Shown one piece after another: positions 1-10,800 of a stretch of 64,000 nucleotides of DNA (positions are counted from its first letter, which is position 1; every line of letters begins with the position of its first letter). The notes beneath the pieces were generated by a model that was given only the letters and a program-made list of their open reading frames with translations, made no database searches and was not told the origin of the DNA. Origin of the DNA: Monosiga brevicollis MX1 (taxonomy: Eukaryota > Opisthokonta > Choanoflagellata > Craspedida > Salpingoecidae); assembly GCF_000002865.3 (NCBI RefSeq), contig NW_001865039.1, forward strand, positions 1,385,043-1,449,042, in the 5' to 3' direction. Both the position numbers and the translations under genes were made by a program.

Positions 1-1035
1 CGGCTCGACGGGTTGCAAATTGTTGAGGAACCAAAAGGAGAGGCCCATGTCTTGGCTAAAGGGGATGCCAAGGTACTCGTCAAAGCCCTGGTTGGTGGGC
101 AAGAAGATTTCGCGTTGGCCCAAGTGCCACTGTGACGCATTTTGCAAGGCCAGGGCAGAATGGGTTAGCACCTGAGCGAGGAGTCGCGAGTCTGCACATG
201 CGTGTGGTGGCGAGCCGCATATTGTGATGTCGTGTCGTGTCGATTGACGCGTACCTTGCCAATGGCGGCAGTTGCGTAGCCCGCTTCCTTCAAAGCCTCG
301 GCCATGGTCGTTTCGTTCAAGGGCAGACCACCGACAGCCTGGGCGCTAAAGACCATGCTGTCCAGGTTAAGGCCCGGGGCGTTGGGGGCATAGGTCTAGT
401 CATCAGGAAGTAACATCAACAAGAACGGATCAACCATCAGCGAGGAGCGGCGTTGGCATGGTACAAGGGCCGAGATGGCGTATGTGAGGACGGGGGCTAC
501 GGGTAGATGCTCGAAGATAAGGCACGCACCCCAGGAGCGATTCCAATGCCAGAGCGCACACTGTAGCGGCCTGTCATCATGCTGGCGCGACTGGGGCTGC
601 ATACCTATGGATAGCATTGTGCCAGTGAAAGCAAATGCAAGGTTAGGTTATGCCGCGTTTGAGGAGACGCGAGTGCACGGAGCGGGGTATAAAGGCTAAA
701 GGCTGCGCGAGTCAACCTACGTGGAAGGTCGAGTACCACTGGGTGAAGGTCATGCCAGAGGCTGCCAGCTTCTCCAGATGTGGGGTAAGGATGGTGCCGT
801 TCTCTCCGGAGAAAGCACCCTTGACGCTGGGCAGACGAATTTGATCGTAGCCGAGATCATCTGCCAGTGATCAAGTCGGGTGGGATGAGCGCACTCAAGC
901 TCGGGATTGGTTGGCAAGAGGAGGCGGGCCCATACCGGCGAAGAAGACGATAAAGTTGGGACGCTTGGCGAAGGCTTGGTGGGCAGCCAAGAGCAGGCAG
1001 CCCAAGAGTGGGACCAGGCGGCTGATGGGCGCCAT
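1..1035 (-). CDS. Arylsulfatase-type sulfatase, N-terminal part (gene runs off the window)
   Basis: Five exons on the minus strand read in one frame: 936-1035, 721-860, 530-604, 255-395 and <1-129, with junction phases that agree. The start ATG at 1035-1033 opens a signal peptide of about 23 residues (MAPISRLVPLLGCLLLAAH...). Next comes PNFIVFFADDLGYD, the metal-binding N-terminal strand of the alkaline phosphatase/sulfatase superfamily. Exon 3 carries CSPSRASMMTGR, the sulfatase signature; its Cys (codon 601-599) is the residue the formylglycine-generating enzyme converts to formylglycine. Exons 4 and 5 give AAIGKWHLGQ, the conserved GKWHLG block. The product is therefore expected to be a secreted or lysosomal hydrolase of sulfate esters. 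The substrate cannot be read from the sequence. The remaining two thirds of the protein, including the C-terminal substrate-binding region, lie beyond position 1. Confidence 0.93.
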
Positions 1036-1810
1036 GGCGCTTGGTGGCGGAGATGGAAACCGGCGGGCGCCGCGCTTGAATGGAGCTGAGGGAGGTGATG
1101 TTGGGTTGGAAGTGAATATGGCAAATGCCTGAGAATGGGTCCACGTTCACGGCAATGGCCAGTCGGTCTGGGGAGGCGTGATGTCGGACGAGCAGGGTTA
1201 AGGTGTGGAAGGCGATGTCTTGAGCACGGGGGAGGAGGGCCCTGCGGCTTCTACAAATTGTCCTCTAGTCGGCGTGCGCAATCAGCGACAGCACAATCGG
1301 CGCTGCGAGCAGGAGGGAAAGGATCTTGGGCCGATCGTAGGTTCTGCGAGATGTCCGACGATGTGTGAGGTGCCAGGCCAAATCCAGGCCGATGGGGATT
1401 GACGCTGGTGCTCAAGTCAAGAGAGAAGGAGAGGACAACACTTCACGAACGGGCAGCGGGCACACCAGGGTTAACAGTGCTGTGTTTGAGCAGGTCAAAG
1501 TGACCAACAAGCATGGAAAATGCGAGGAGGGGAGCAGTCAGTACGGCTCCATCGATGTCACACTTGCAAGGCTGATTTAGGACGACTGCACTGGCAAGTT
1601 CCCTGTGTTGTTTTGAAGGCCGTGTGGGCAGTGCAGTGGACATGTGTGATGACGCGGTGCCAAGACATTTGACAGCACAACTCTGAATGTGTGTGTGTGT
1701 GTTTGCGATGCTCGAAAGACCCTTCGATACGTGTGCATGGTCGCGGTCGCGCATGCGCAAGATTTGAATGTCAGACAACCATGAGAGACACGGGAGAGAA
1801 AGAACGAGAG

Positions 1811-1841
<31 letters not shown>

Positions 1842-2855
1842 GAGAGAGAAAGAGAAGCCACTGAAGAGTTACAAGAGAGAACAAGACTGTGTGATAAAGA
1901 CACAGAGAGATAAAAGCGAAACAAAGCGACTTTCGAAAAGGCTACTGCCGTTTCACATCTGGAGCTCTTTCTGAGTGTCAGTGTGTGTATGTGTGTGTGG
2001 GGACATGTACAGATATCGGGTGCATTTGTTTGTGAGTGTATTGCCAAGGGGGACTGGAGCGCTCTGCTTTTCCACATACCGGCTGCGGCGGCTTGATGAT
2101 AGGGGGTAGGGGCGGGCAGGGCACCAATGTGGCAATGGTCGGCAGTCACTTTGAGCAGACGGCAGGGAATGGTGAGGAACGGCAGTGCAGCGCAAACATC
2201 CAACCACGGCAGAGTGGTCTTGCTGTTGCAACAAGTCGAAAAATGACAGCTCGGAACCGAGTATCAGTGGTGGGCGGGCAAACCAAAACAAACCTTGTGG
2301 CCGTGGACGTGTTTTGCTCGGCAGGCTGGATGTACATGTACGGGTACGTACGTGTACACGTACCTGTCGCTGTTGCACGAAAACAAACGAGGACCGAGGA
2401 AGGCTTTTTATGAACCAAACACAGACGTCAGTGCTTTTCACCCAAACAGAGAGAGGGAGGACGGTTGAATTGAAAGCTGAAAGTTCGTTAAGACGGGGTT
2501 TTGTTTTGGTTTGGTTTGGCCTGCACTCGACCATAGCAGGACGATGGGGCCCTTGCTGGCACCCGCTTGCCAAGAGGGTGCTGCGGGTTGATCGGGGTAC
2601 TTCAATCGCGAGTGATGTGTGTTTTCAAACCCATCCCCGTTTCGCGCGCTGACCGTGAGCAGATGGCGCTGCCGTCGGCACAAGGGGCAGGATGGGGTTA
2701 CCCAATTGTGCCGCGCGGTTCATTTTTGGGGCGGCGGATACCTATGCCCTATTTCTTCACACCATCACCAAGTGGTTACAACAGATGTTTTCAACAATCG
2801 ATCTTGACGTCCATATTTAGCTCAGAGGGGTAATTTGATTTTGTTTACATGTTTG
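1036..2855. other. Intergenic spacer, no gene seen
   Basis: This 1.8 kb lies between the 5' end of the sulfatase and the 3' end of the CRYZL1-like gene. Open frames here are short or low complexity; for example a Ser/Leu-rich frame arises from the GA tract at 1783-1856. No exon chain or family motif was found on either strand. A cluster of six GTAC tetramers lies at 2332-2363. The spacer presumably holds the sulfatase promoter and 5' UTR. Confidence 0.5.
1783..1856. repeat. GA/GAAA-rich simple repeat
   Basis: Purine-only run of GAGA and GAAA units in the intergenic spacer. Both strands give spurious open frames across it (Arg/Glu/Lys on one, Ser/Leu on the other). Confidence 0.9.
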
Positions 2856-4897
2856 TCAGCGGAAGGAGAGCACCAAGCTACCGGGTCCACGATGGGCGTG
2901 CGTCAAGTCGCTCCACTGGGCTGCCAACTCTGCTAGGGAGACGGTGCGTTCCAAGTGCGGTTGTACCAAATCTTGTGCCACCTGCATGAGTGCATGTCAA
3001 TGATGCCATGAGGGATGAACCAGACAGCTGAGGTTGCCTGGGTCATGGCGATCAAGCACTCACAAGTCGCACAATATCCTGAAGCATGTGCAGCAGGTGG
3101 CCCTGGAAAGCCGTGCCCTGGGTCCATAAGAAGGGAGAATAATACTGCACGGTAGCTCCTGCATCCACCAACAGTTCCTCTTCCGCCTCCGTCAACTAAC
3201 AAACGCGCATCAATCGCATGAGTTACACCACCAAAGATAGACGGGGCAAGCAAGTCGAACATGGCAGGCAAGGTGTGGGGTTGAATGGCCTCTAGGTCAC
3301 GAGCGCTATGTCACGGACAACGCAATATCGGGTAGGCACGTACCCTCAGCCGCTCTTCCACCACCAAAACACCACCCACGGCCAGGCAGGCCAGAAGATC
3401 GGTCAGAAGGGGCAAGGAGGCACCGCCAGCCCCATCCTCAGGACCATCTTCCTCGCTCTCCAGGGTGGTGGCGGAGTCTGAGCGATCCATTGCACCTGGA
3501 GCGCGCCGCGTTACATCGCTCTCTCTACGCCACTGCTCGGCAAAGATCACGTTGTATCCCAGCCCTCCAGTCAGCTCTTGGCTACGATCTGCCAAACTAA
3601 TCACGCCACCAGTGCAAGTCTAGTGAGATGGCGAGGGTCTGGCGCCCCCCGGCCCTTCCGGCATATGCTAGAACACAGCACACCTGCCACTGTGCTCCGC
3701 CACCGCCACAAGCTGTTTTTGTGAGCTGAGATACAATTTATCCTTGCTAGTTCTTGCGGTCGCTGTCACCTGTGCCGCACAAAGAAGTCGCACAGTCAGA
3801 GGCAGGGTCAGGGTTGCTGGCCGAGTCTTGTCTGGGATCTGCACGTACATGGCCTCCCAAGCGGGTTGCATATTGGCAGACAAGGTGATGATTGGCACTC
3901 GCTCTAAATCACATCATGGGTCGTCAACTGATGAGCGACCCACGTATTTGGCTCGCAGTGTCGGGGCAGCAGAATGAATGTCATGAGCCTACCCGCGGCA
4001 AACAAGGACCTGATCGCCCGCCATGAGCGTGGATCGGTATTGCAGACACGTTAATGCCTTGAGCAAGCCGCCCGTAGCGGCCACCAAACGCCGCGCATCG
4101 ACACCCTGTGCAACTGCCACGCAGCTGTTTTTTCCACGGACAGTAGTGTTTCCAGCGTTCAATGGGGTCGATGAGGACAGAGCGTGGCCAAAGCGAAGCG
4201 CGAAAACAAAACGCAAAACAAACAAACAGACAAACAAACACAAAAACAAAACCAAGAGGTGATGCTGCTAGTCGGTTGAATCAATCGACATCTTTCAGGT
4301 CCGGGCGGGCCTAAGCATCTCACCGACCTCCATTCTGGGACCAAGCAGTGCTCAGCAAAGGTGGTAGAGGTGCCGTTGTGTGGCACCAAACCCAAGACCA
4401 ACTGATCAGCGGGCAGGCGATCTGCATCCACAGCAAGACCGTGCTGCACCACCGTGCCCACGACGGCGCCACCCAGCAACACGGGCCGCTGGGCGTCGCC
4501 ATCTCCTGCAAGCTCGCTCCCCAAGTGGCGCAAAAGGCTCTGAGCCCGAACATGCCAGGAGCAGATTGGGAGGGGGGGTGAGTCCAGATACAAGTTTGCC
4601 AGGCATCCGCCTTCAAGAACAAACCTGATGAGACGGGACATTCACTAGCGCTGCCTTGACCTATCCACACGCCCAACAAGATGTGAGCATCAGTGGCACA
4701 TGCGTGGGAGCATGATCCGGGTGTGGCCCGCCAGTATCAAGCTGGTTTTTGATGTTCCAAGCCGGACGTCAAAGGCAAACCCTCTGATGGTCCTTGAACC
4801 GTACCTTGATAAGCACATCATGTGGCTGTGGCACTGGCCATTGCACGTCTTCCACACTGGGGCCAGCCCCACTGGCATCCAGTTGAAGCTGCTTCAT
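2856..4897 (-). CDS. CRYZL1: Quinone oxidoreductase-like protein 1 (CRYZL1-like, MDR superfamily)
   Basis: Nine exons (minus): 4805-4897, 4625-4660, 4328-4539, 3993-4124, 3849-3903, 3684-3769, 3344-3596, 3064-3195, 2856-2981. All junction phases agree and give 374 residues, against about 349 in human CRYZL1. The start gives MKQLQLDASG; exon 1 ends in PQPHDVLIK, the usual strand at the start of the GroES-like domain of medium-chain reductases. Exon 4-5 gives LVCRGASANHHLVCQYATRLG, placed like the Rossmann nucleotide-binding loop. Exon 7 has ELTGGLGYNVI, matching the ETGGLGVDIV stretch of CRYZL1. The last exons (QGHLLHMLQDIVRL, ending SLVLSFR) follow the CRYZL1 C-terminus. The family is zinc-independent and its physiological substrate is poorly known. 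An insertion rich in acidic and Ser residues in exon 7 (about residues 230-255) is not in the vertebrate protein. Exon 2 is only 36 nt. Confidence 0.88.
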
Positions 4898-5162
4898 CTC
4901 TCTGGTGCCTGCCCCCCGCCAACTCTGCTGTTGCTGCTCAGCAAGAAAGCGTGTGAGAGATCAAAAAAAGAGAGAGTGAGCTCGAGAGAGTGAGAGAGAG
5001 AGAGGTAAAGGAGGAAAGAAAAAAGTAGAATTACCACATGTAGATAGAGGGAAGAGAGAAAGAGAGATATGAAAGAGAAGAAGAGAAAGAAGAAGATAGA
5101 AGAGAAGAGAGAGAAGACATAAACCAACAAAGCCACGAAGAAATAGCACAACTACCACATGT

Positions 5163-5200
<38 letters not shown>

Positions 5201-5244
5201 AGAAGAGAGAAGAGAGAGAAGAGAGAGAGAAGAGAGAAGAGAGA

Positions 5245-5279
<35 letters not shown>

Positions 5280-5664
5280 CACAGAGAGAGAGAAGAGAAC
5301 ACACACCAACCACAGAAAGCCCAGTTTCGTTGCTTCCATCATTAAGATTCAAGATCCTTTCCTTTTTTTCTTGATGCTCACACCACCTTGCCAGCCCGAC
5401 TCGAGTTGGCACCAGCGCCTCGTTCAGATCTCAAGGATGCATTCGATTTGATTGGTTCAGGATAGTCGTATCTGGCTCAACGTGGCGGTGGAGGTGTCGT
5501 CGGCACAGGCTTGATTCACGAATGGCGCTGGCGGGTCACCTGGCTTGGAGTTCTTTGGGGGTGACAGTCGATCGACTCGCATAGGTTTCAAGCTCTGCAT
5601 CGCTTCGCTCATGCCTCCGTGAAGAAAACGCGAGTGACAGTCAAACAACTGGCGATCGGCCATT
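4898..5664. other. Divergent spacer dominated by GA repeats
   Basis: Shared upstream region of the CRYZL1-like gene (-) and the mannosyltransferase (+). No coding sequence was recognised. About 320 nt of it is a GA/GAA tract (separate entry). The clean 370 nt next to 5665 is the likely promoter of the plus-strand gene. Confidence 0.5.
4967..5292. repeat. Long imperfect GA/GAA microsatellite with an embedded 13-bp direct repeat
   Basis: Nearly pure purine tract with GAGA, GAAGA and AGAGAAG units. A unique 13-mer, TACCACATGTAGA, occurs twice inside it (5032-5044 and 5153-5165). This suggests the tract grew by duplication of a segment of about 121 bp. Serine/leucine open frames on the minus strand are artefacts of the tract. 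Confidence 0.9.
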
Positions 5665-7364
5665 ATGCGGAAAATGGGCTCTTCGGGGCGCCCTTGGTGG
5701 CGCATCGCTGCCGGGTTGGTCCTCGTGATCGTCCTCTGGCTCGCCCTCTCCCGGGCACCACCGCCCCAACCAGCACCCGCAGCAAACGTCGTGTTCACTC
5801 ACCAGCGTCACATGGGATTGGTCCGCAATGGCGTCTGGCAACCCTTTGGGCAAGCATACGACCGAGCCGTTCCCACTCCTCTCCCACGCACCGAAGCGAA
5901 CCGGGTGCTGGCCCCGGAAATTTTGACGGCGGCCCAACAGCAGTGGCAAAGCTTTGCCCAAAACATGCCTACCTTCACCAGCGTGCGCAGTCTCTTCCAC
6001 GAGCGCGGGATTGTCATGTCTGGTGGTCACTACCAACTCAATTATGCCTATGCAGCGGCTCGCATGCTTCGACAACGCGGCTGTACCCTGCCCATCGAGT
6101 TGTGGCTCAGTAGCGGTCGCAACGAGTCCCTGACCCCGGCACAGAGGCAAATCTTTAGCCGGCTTGGTGTGGATCTCTTTGATACGGACGCCGCCGCCGC
6201 TGTTTTTCCCGCCATTCGCGCTCGCATGCACACGACAAAGCGCGGTGACAAGCCGTACGTTCTGAAACAGATTGCGTTGATCAGCTCTCGCTGCCGCGAG
6301 TGTCTCCTGCTTGATGTTGACAACATCCCCATGCGCGACCCGACTTATCTCTTCGAGGCACTCGAGTATCGCGACACGGGCCACCTACTTTGGCCCGATC
6401 TTTGGCATATGCGTGGAGGCCAAGCCTACATTCGCACCATCTTTGGCCTACCATCCACGCATGAGGTCGACATTCGAACCGTTGAGAGCGGAGTCATGGT
6501 CGTGGACAAGGCCCGCGCCTGGCGAACCCTTTTGCTCTCAACCTTTATGCAGATTCAAACCCATTTCTACGACAATCTCATGCGCGCCCTTTCTCACTTG
6601 GGAGGGGGTGGAGATAAACAAACCTTCTGGATTGCATGCAAGGCCTTGAATGCTTCTTGTGCCATGATTGATACCCCTGTCGCTTCAGCAGGTCGCATCG
6701 TTCCCGATACGACCATCTTTTGTGGACGGGAGATGATACAACATGATCATATTGGTCAGCCCCTCTTTGTCCACTCTAATATGGACAAAGAGCGGTTTCA
6801 GAAGGCCGTTGCCGCAACACCAGTCTGGTACGTGCAAATAAGGGACCCCTTCACAACACGCGGCTCGGTCGTTCGTCTGCCACCAAGCGAAAGGCTCCGG
6901 CTCTCGGCCCGCACGAGCTTTTCCTTTTTTTCTCCTCGCCCCAAGATCAAGCTGATCTGCTTCACTTCACTTCCTGGTCCCTCGTGCTGACATCACAGGT
7001 CCGAGTCATTGCGACGGGCTGAGGTCATACGCCGACCACGGGAGGAAGCCAGCTGGAGTGTGGCTTTTACCCACCAGCCAGACTGTGGTGGCGGTGGCTG
7101 GGTGGTGCAGGTCGGTGCTCTTGGCTTTATTTTCTTGCACGTTGGGCAGCCTGTTTTATTTATCGACTCTCTTGAAGAAGTCTCACAGCAACAAGAAAAC
7201 GCAGGAAAAGTCATCTCAACGCTCATCATCATCAACCTTGTTCTCGCGTTGACCACGGTGTAGATTACCAGCAATTTTGAGTTGATGAGCCTCCGGGAGG
7301 CCGCCCAGACTGACTTCGAACAAGAACGCTACGCTTTTATGCGCGAGTACATGGTAGCATCATG
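5665..7364 (+). CDS. Type II membrane mannosyltransferase, MNN1/MNN2 (MNT) family
   Basis: Exon 1 (5665-6827) starts MRKMGSSGRPWW, followed by one membrane anchor at about residues 13-30, so the protein should be Golgi type II with a luminal catalytic domain. The body matches the fungal alpha-mannosyltransferase family: SGGHYQLNYAYAAARMLR, then ELWLSSGRNE, then CLLLDVDNIPMRDP, whose D217-V-D219 is the metal/nucleotide-sugar DxD motif. HLLWPDLW, ESGVMVVDK and GGGGDKQTFWIA are further family blocks. A donor GTACGT at 6828 joins exon 2 at 6999 in phase. The 3' end is uncertain. Exon 2 stays open to a stop at 7263, but 7286-7364 encodes a coding-like stretch (LREAAQTDFEQERYAFMREY) that could be a third exon joined from the CAG/GTCGGT site near 7110. 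It transfers mannose to glycans; the acceptor is not predictable. Confidence 0.85.
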
Positions 7365-7846
7365 ACTTCTTTGAGAGCATACGCACAGACGAGACTTTTT
7401 CATATTTGTGCGGGTTATGACAAGTCTTGGCAAGACCAGATGCCACACACTCGTGTGCAAGCAACAATTGCATATGACAAGCTCCACTTGCAGGATGAGA
7501 GACACACGCCCTCTGTTTGTTCCATCACTTGAAGGCACGCTCAAAAACAATAAATTTCAGTGGTGCTTTTCTATACGCATGAGAAACGGCATGGGATGCA
7601 CGAGCGCAGGGTTGGGCCGTTGACATGGTTTTGAGACGGCACACGCAATCACAGGCCTGCGGCCGAACCAGCGGATTGCACAAACGAGAAACATCCCTCG
7701 ACGGGACTCGAGAAATACCCCCTTCTACAGGACGTCTAACGCTGCTTCAGCGAGTGGAGGGGCACAGATGATGACAGTGGGACTAGCATACAATGGTGCA
7801 AACGCCGCTTGGGGCATTTGATGTGAGCTGGCGCAAACTCACTCGT
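7365..7846. other. Convergent 3' spacer, nothing recognised
   Basis: This lies between the ends of the mannosyltransferase (+) and the dystrophin-like gene (-). AATAAA at 7549-7554 (within AACAATAAATTTC) is a candidate polyadenylation signal for the plus-strand gene. No other signal was seen. Confidence 0.4.
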
Positions 7847-10800
7847 TTACGCCTTGGACTCGGACAACGCCAAAAGGGTTTCAACGGCCTCGAGGACCTT
7901 CAGGCTGTATCGACGCTGCTGCGGACTCAGATCAACTTCCTCCGCCACGTGCGTAATGTCTAATTACATGGAAGCCACGGCGTGGCGTTCATGCAATGTG
8001 AGCAAACGTACTGCTGCACTACAACCACAATTGAAGTTGAAAAAAAATCAGGTCTCCACTCACCTCCCCACGTGGGAACTCGGGTCTCATCGAAACCCAG
8101 AGTACGCCAAGCCGAGTGAAACATGTTGAAGTTCTCGACCACTTGAGATGGGGTCAGTCGCTCAGCCGCAGAGGGGTAGGCCTTGAGCGGTGATCGGTAC
8201 GGCTTGACTTGTGTCACTATCCCAAGACCACACACACATGAGGCAGCGAGCCGCACAGGCGGGAAGCTAGCAAGTGTCTATGGCGCAGTCTAATCCATGT
8301 GCCCGGGCGAGGCGAGCAGAGGGAGGAGCAGGCACACTTACGCTTGCGCTCACGAAGGCGGTGGTTAGCCAAAAGACAAAAGAGGTAGCCGTCGCTGAAG
8401 ACCGTCAAATAGTCTCGCACGGCATTGGCCTCGGTCACATCGGGCGATTGCACACCAAGGATTTGCTGGACACGGGCGCGGCTGGCTAGCACGCGGCTCT
8501 CAAAGTTGTTTGACACGGCTCCCAGCCGCTCATCGCTCAAGCGGCGTTCACCAAGATCCGGTCGTCGCACAGTGGCTGCGTGACGGGCAATGCGGCCTTC
8601 ACCGGATGCGTCAGGCGAGGCGTCTGCCATGCTTGGCGCACGATACACCCGGGGCGTTGAGGTGGTCAGGGCAGGCGGCGGCGGCGGTCCTTCTGCCGAT
8701 GAGCGTCGGCTGTTCTCACGTGCACGCAAAGGGGGCGATGCATCGCTGGCGCGAGTGTCAGATCCACGACGCCCAGGTGTCGGCATGGGGCTGGCGGCAA
8801 GCACAAAGTCCTGCGCCATGGACGCTGGATCGGGGGAGTAGGATGCGAGGCGACCCAGGCGAGCTCGAAGCCGGAACGATGCCGAGCGAATCGAGTTCTT
8901 CTGACGCTTGATTGTGTCGCGGGGGAGTGGGGTGTTGCCATACTGATCCTGCTCTTCGAGCATGGCAGCAGTCTCGGCGCCCCATAGCTCGCGTCGTTCT
9001 TCCGAGTTCAGCAGCGATCGGCGTGGTGCCCGTGTGGGGGCATCCGATGAGGCCTTGATCTCGTCCAAGCACTGTCGGAATCCATCAACTAGTGCCGACA
9101 CAGCCGTCATGGCTGTCGAAAAAGCCAGGTCACGTACGTGGCCTGGTTCGGTGGGCTTGGGGGCAGCGAGGCATGGTGTAAAAGCGATAGCCATGAGGTC
9201 TGCGCCAGGCCCACAAATGGGAGAGCGCACATCGCAGGGCTGAGTCGGGGCATACCTCGGCACGCAAATCGGCAAAAGCCGTGGACAGGCTGTCGGCAAT
9301 GGCGGCCAGCTCATGGGACGGGTCATAGGCCTTCCAAACGAAGAGAAACTGAGTGTGCGTAGGGTGCAAGTGTACCGAGAGGGTAGGGCGGGGCGAGGTG
9401 GGAGGAGATTGAACAGCCTACCAAAGAGATGTCCGGCTCATCATCGTTTGTCGCTTGCAGAGCGCCATGCTGCAGCTGGGTGTGAGGGGGATATTCATTG
9501 GCACGATGGGCGGCGCGCTCATAAATGGGCATGTCGTCGTGGGTGCCAGCGCGTGCCAGCTCATAAGCAGGGGCATTCACTTGCTCGTTGTCGTTGTCGT
9601 GACCCTGTGCCATGCCAGAAGCCACCAACATGGCTTGCAGCCGTGTCAACTGGTCAACCAGGTCACGGTTGCGCTCATTGAGGTCGTTGATGCGGCCCTG
9701 AAAGGCGATGATACAGTGAGCGGCCCCAAGAACCAAGGTGAGCAACCAGAGCTGTGGCGTTTGTTGAGGGAAACATGGGTGGTCCGGCGCACCTGCATGG
9801 CATCGCGCACGCCCTCATCTCCGGCCACTGGCTCTTGCAGTTCGGCCACGCGGTCCCGTTCACTGTCCATCAAGCGCTGTAGCAATTGACGGTTCTCAGC
9901 GTCGAGTTCATCAATCACACGAAGCAAGTGCTACGCAGCAGCCATCATCCACGACGCCCACCCAGCAAGCAGGCACATTGCGGTGAGTCAAGGTACGAGC
10001 ACGGCACATTCGGCAGCCTTCAAAGTGGACCTCGCCACCTGACCGAGGCCGAGAGCGCGCGAAGCATACCAATTTCTGCTCTGTTTCGAGATTGACGACC
10101 ATTGTTGACACGGGGCCACCCTCATCGTCTGCGGCCTTGAGCTGGGCCGCCATTTCCTGGATCAGATCGTGCTCATCTTGTAGTCCTGCCACTCCATGCG
10201 ACAGGCCAACATCGGCGTGGTCGACCACGTCATCACCCTCCGCCGGCTCTTGGAGTGCTTGTTCATAGGGCACAGCCACAGACATGCGGGGTTCAGCCAC
10301 AGGTACGGGCTTGGCGGCACGCGCGGTGCGGGCGGCTTCACTCTCGTCCGCCTTCTTCTTGGTCATCTTGCGCTTGATGCGGCCAAAAAAGTCCTTGGCA
10401 TCCTGGCGCGCGGTGGAGGAGAAGCAGTACTCCTTGACCTCGTGGGATGCCTTGTGACCATTGCCCTCGCGGCCAGTCCAATAGCACTCTTGGCACACAT
10501 CACGGTCCATACTGGTCATGTTCTTGTAGCGAAAGCCAATGATCGGGTACATCTTGCACACGCAGCAGGTCGTTTCGTGCTTGGCTGCGTGGGCAAAGCA
10601 TAGGCTAGGTGAGGGTTGTCAAGTCTTTGGAAGCGCGGAATGGGACTGGCTGTGGTTTCCACAGCAGCCGCCACCCCCTCGTGGTCACAGTAAACGTACA
10701 GTTCTCGGTTGCTGCGACGCGATGCATCACGGGAAGCCACAGAAGAGGTCGTGGGTCCTTTTGGGACGCGAGCGAGGACCAACGCGAGTGAGGCCGCGTC

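Noticed and set aside
1577-2573. Overlapping minus-strand frames of about 200 residues
   Set aside because: Ser/Leu runs come from the GA tract, the rest has no family resemblance, no consistent splice sites and weak codon bias.
4894-5412. Ser/Leu-rich and Phe-rich minus-strand frames that look like membrane proteins
   Set aside because: Artefacts of the GA/GAA tract; the apparent hydrophobic segments are low-complexity translation.
5641-6384. 247-residue minus-strand frame opposite the mannosyltransferase
   Set aside because: Shadow frame of a strongly supported gene; no motif and no splice structure of its own.
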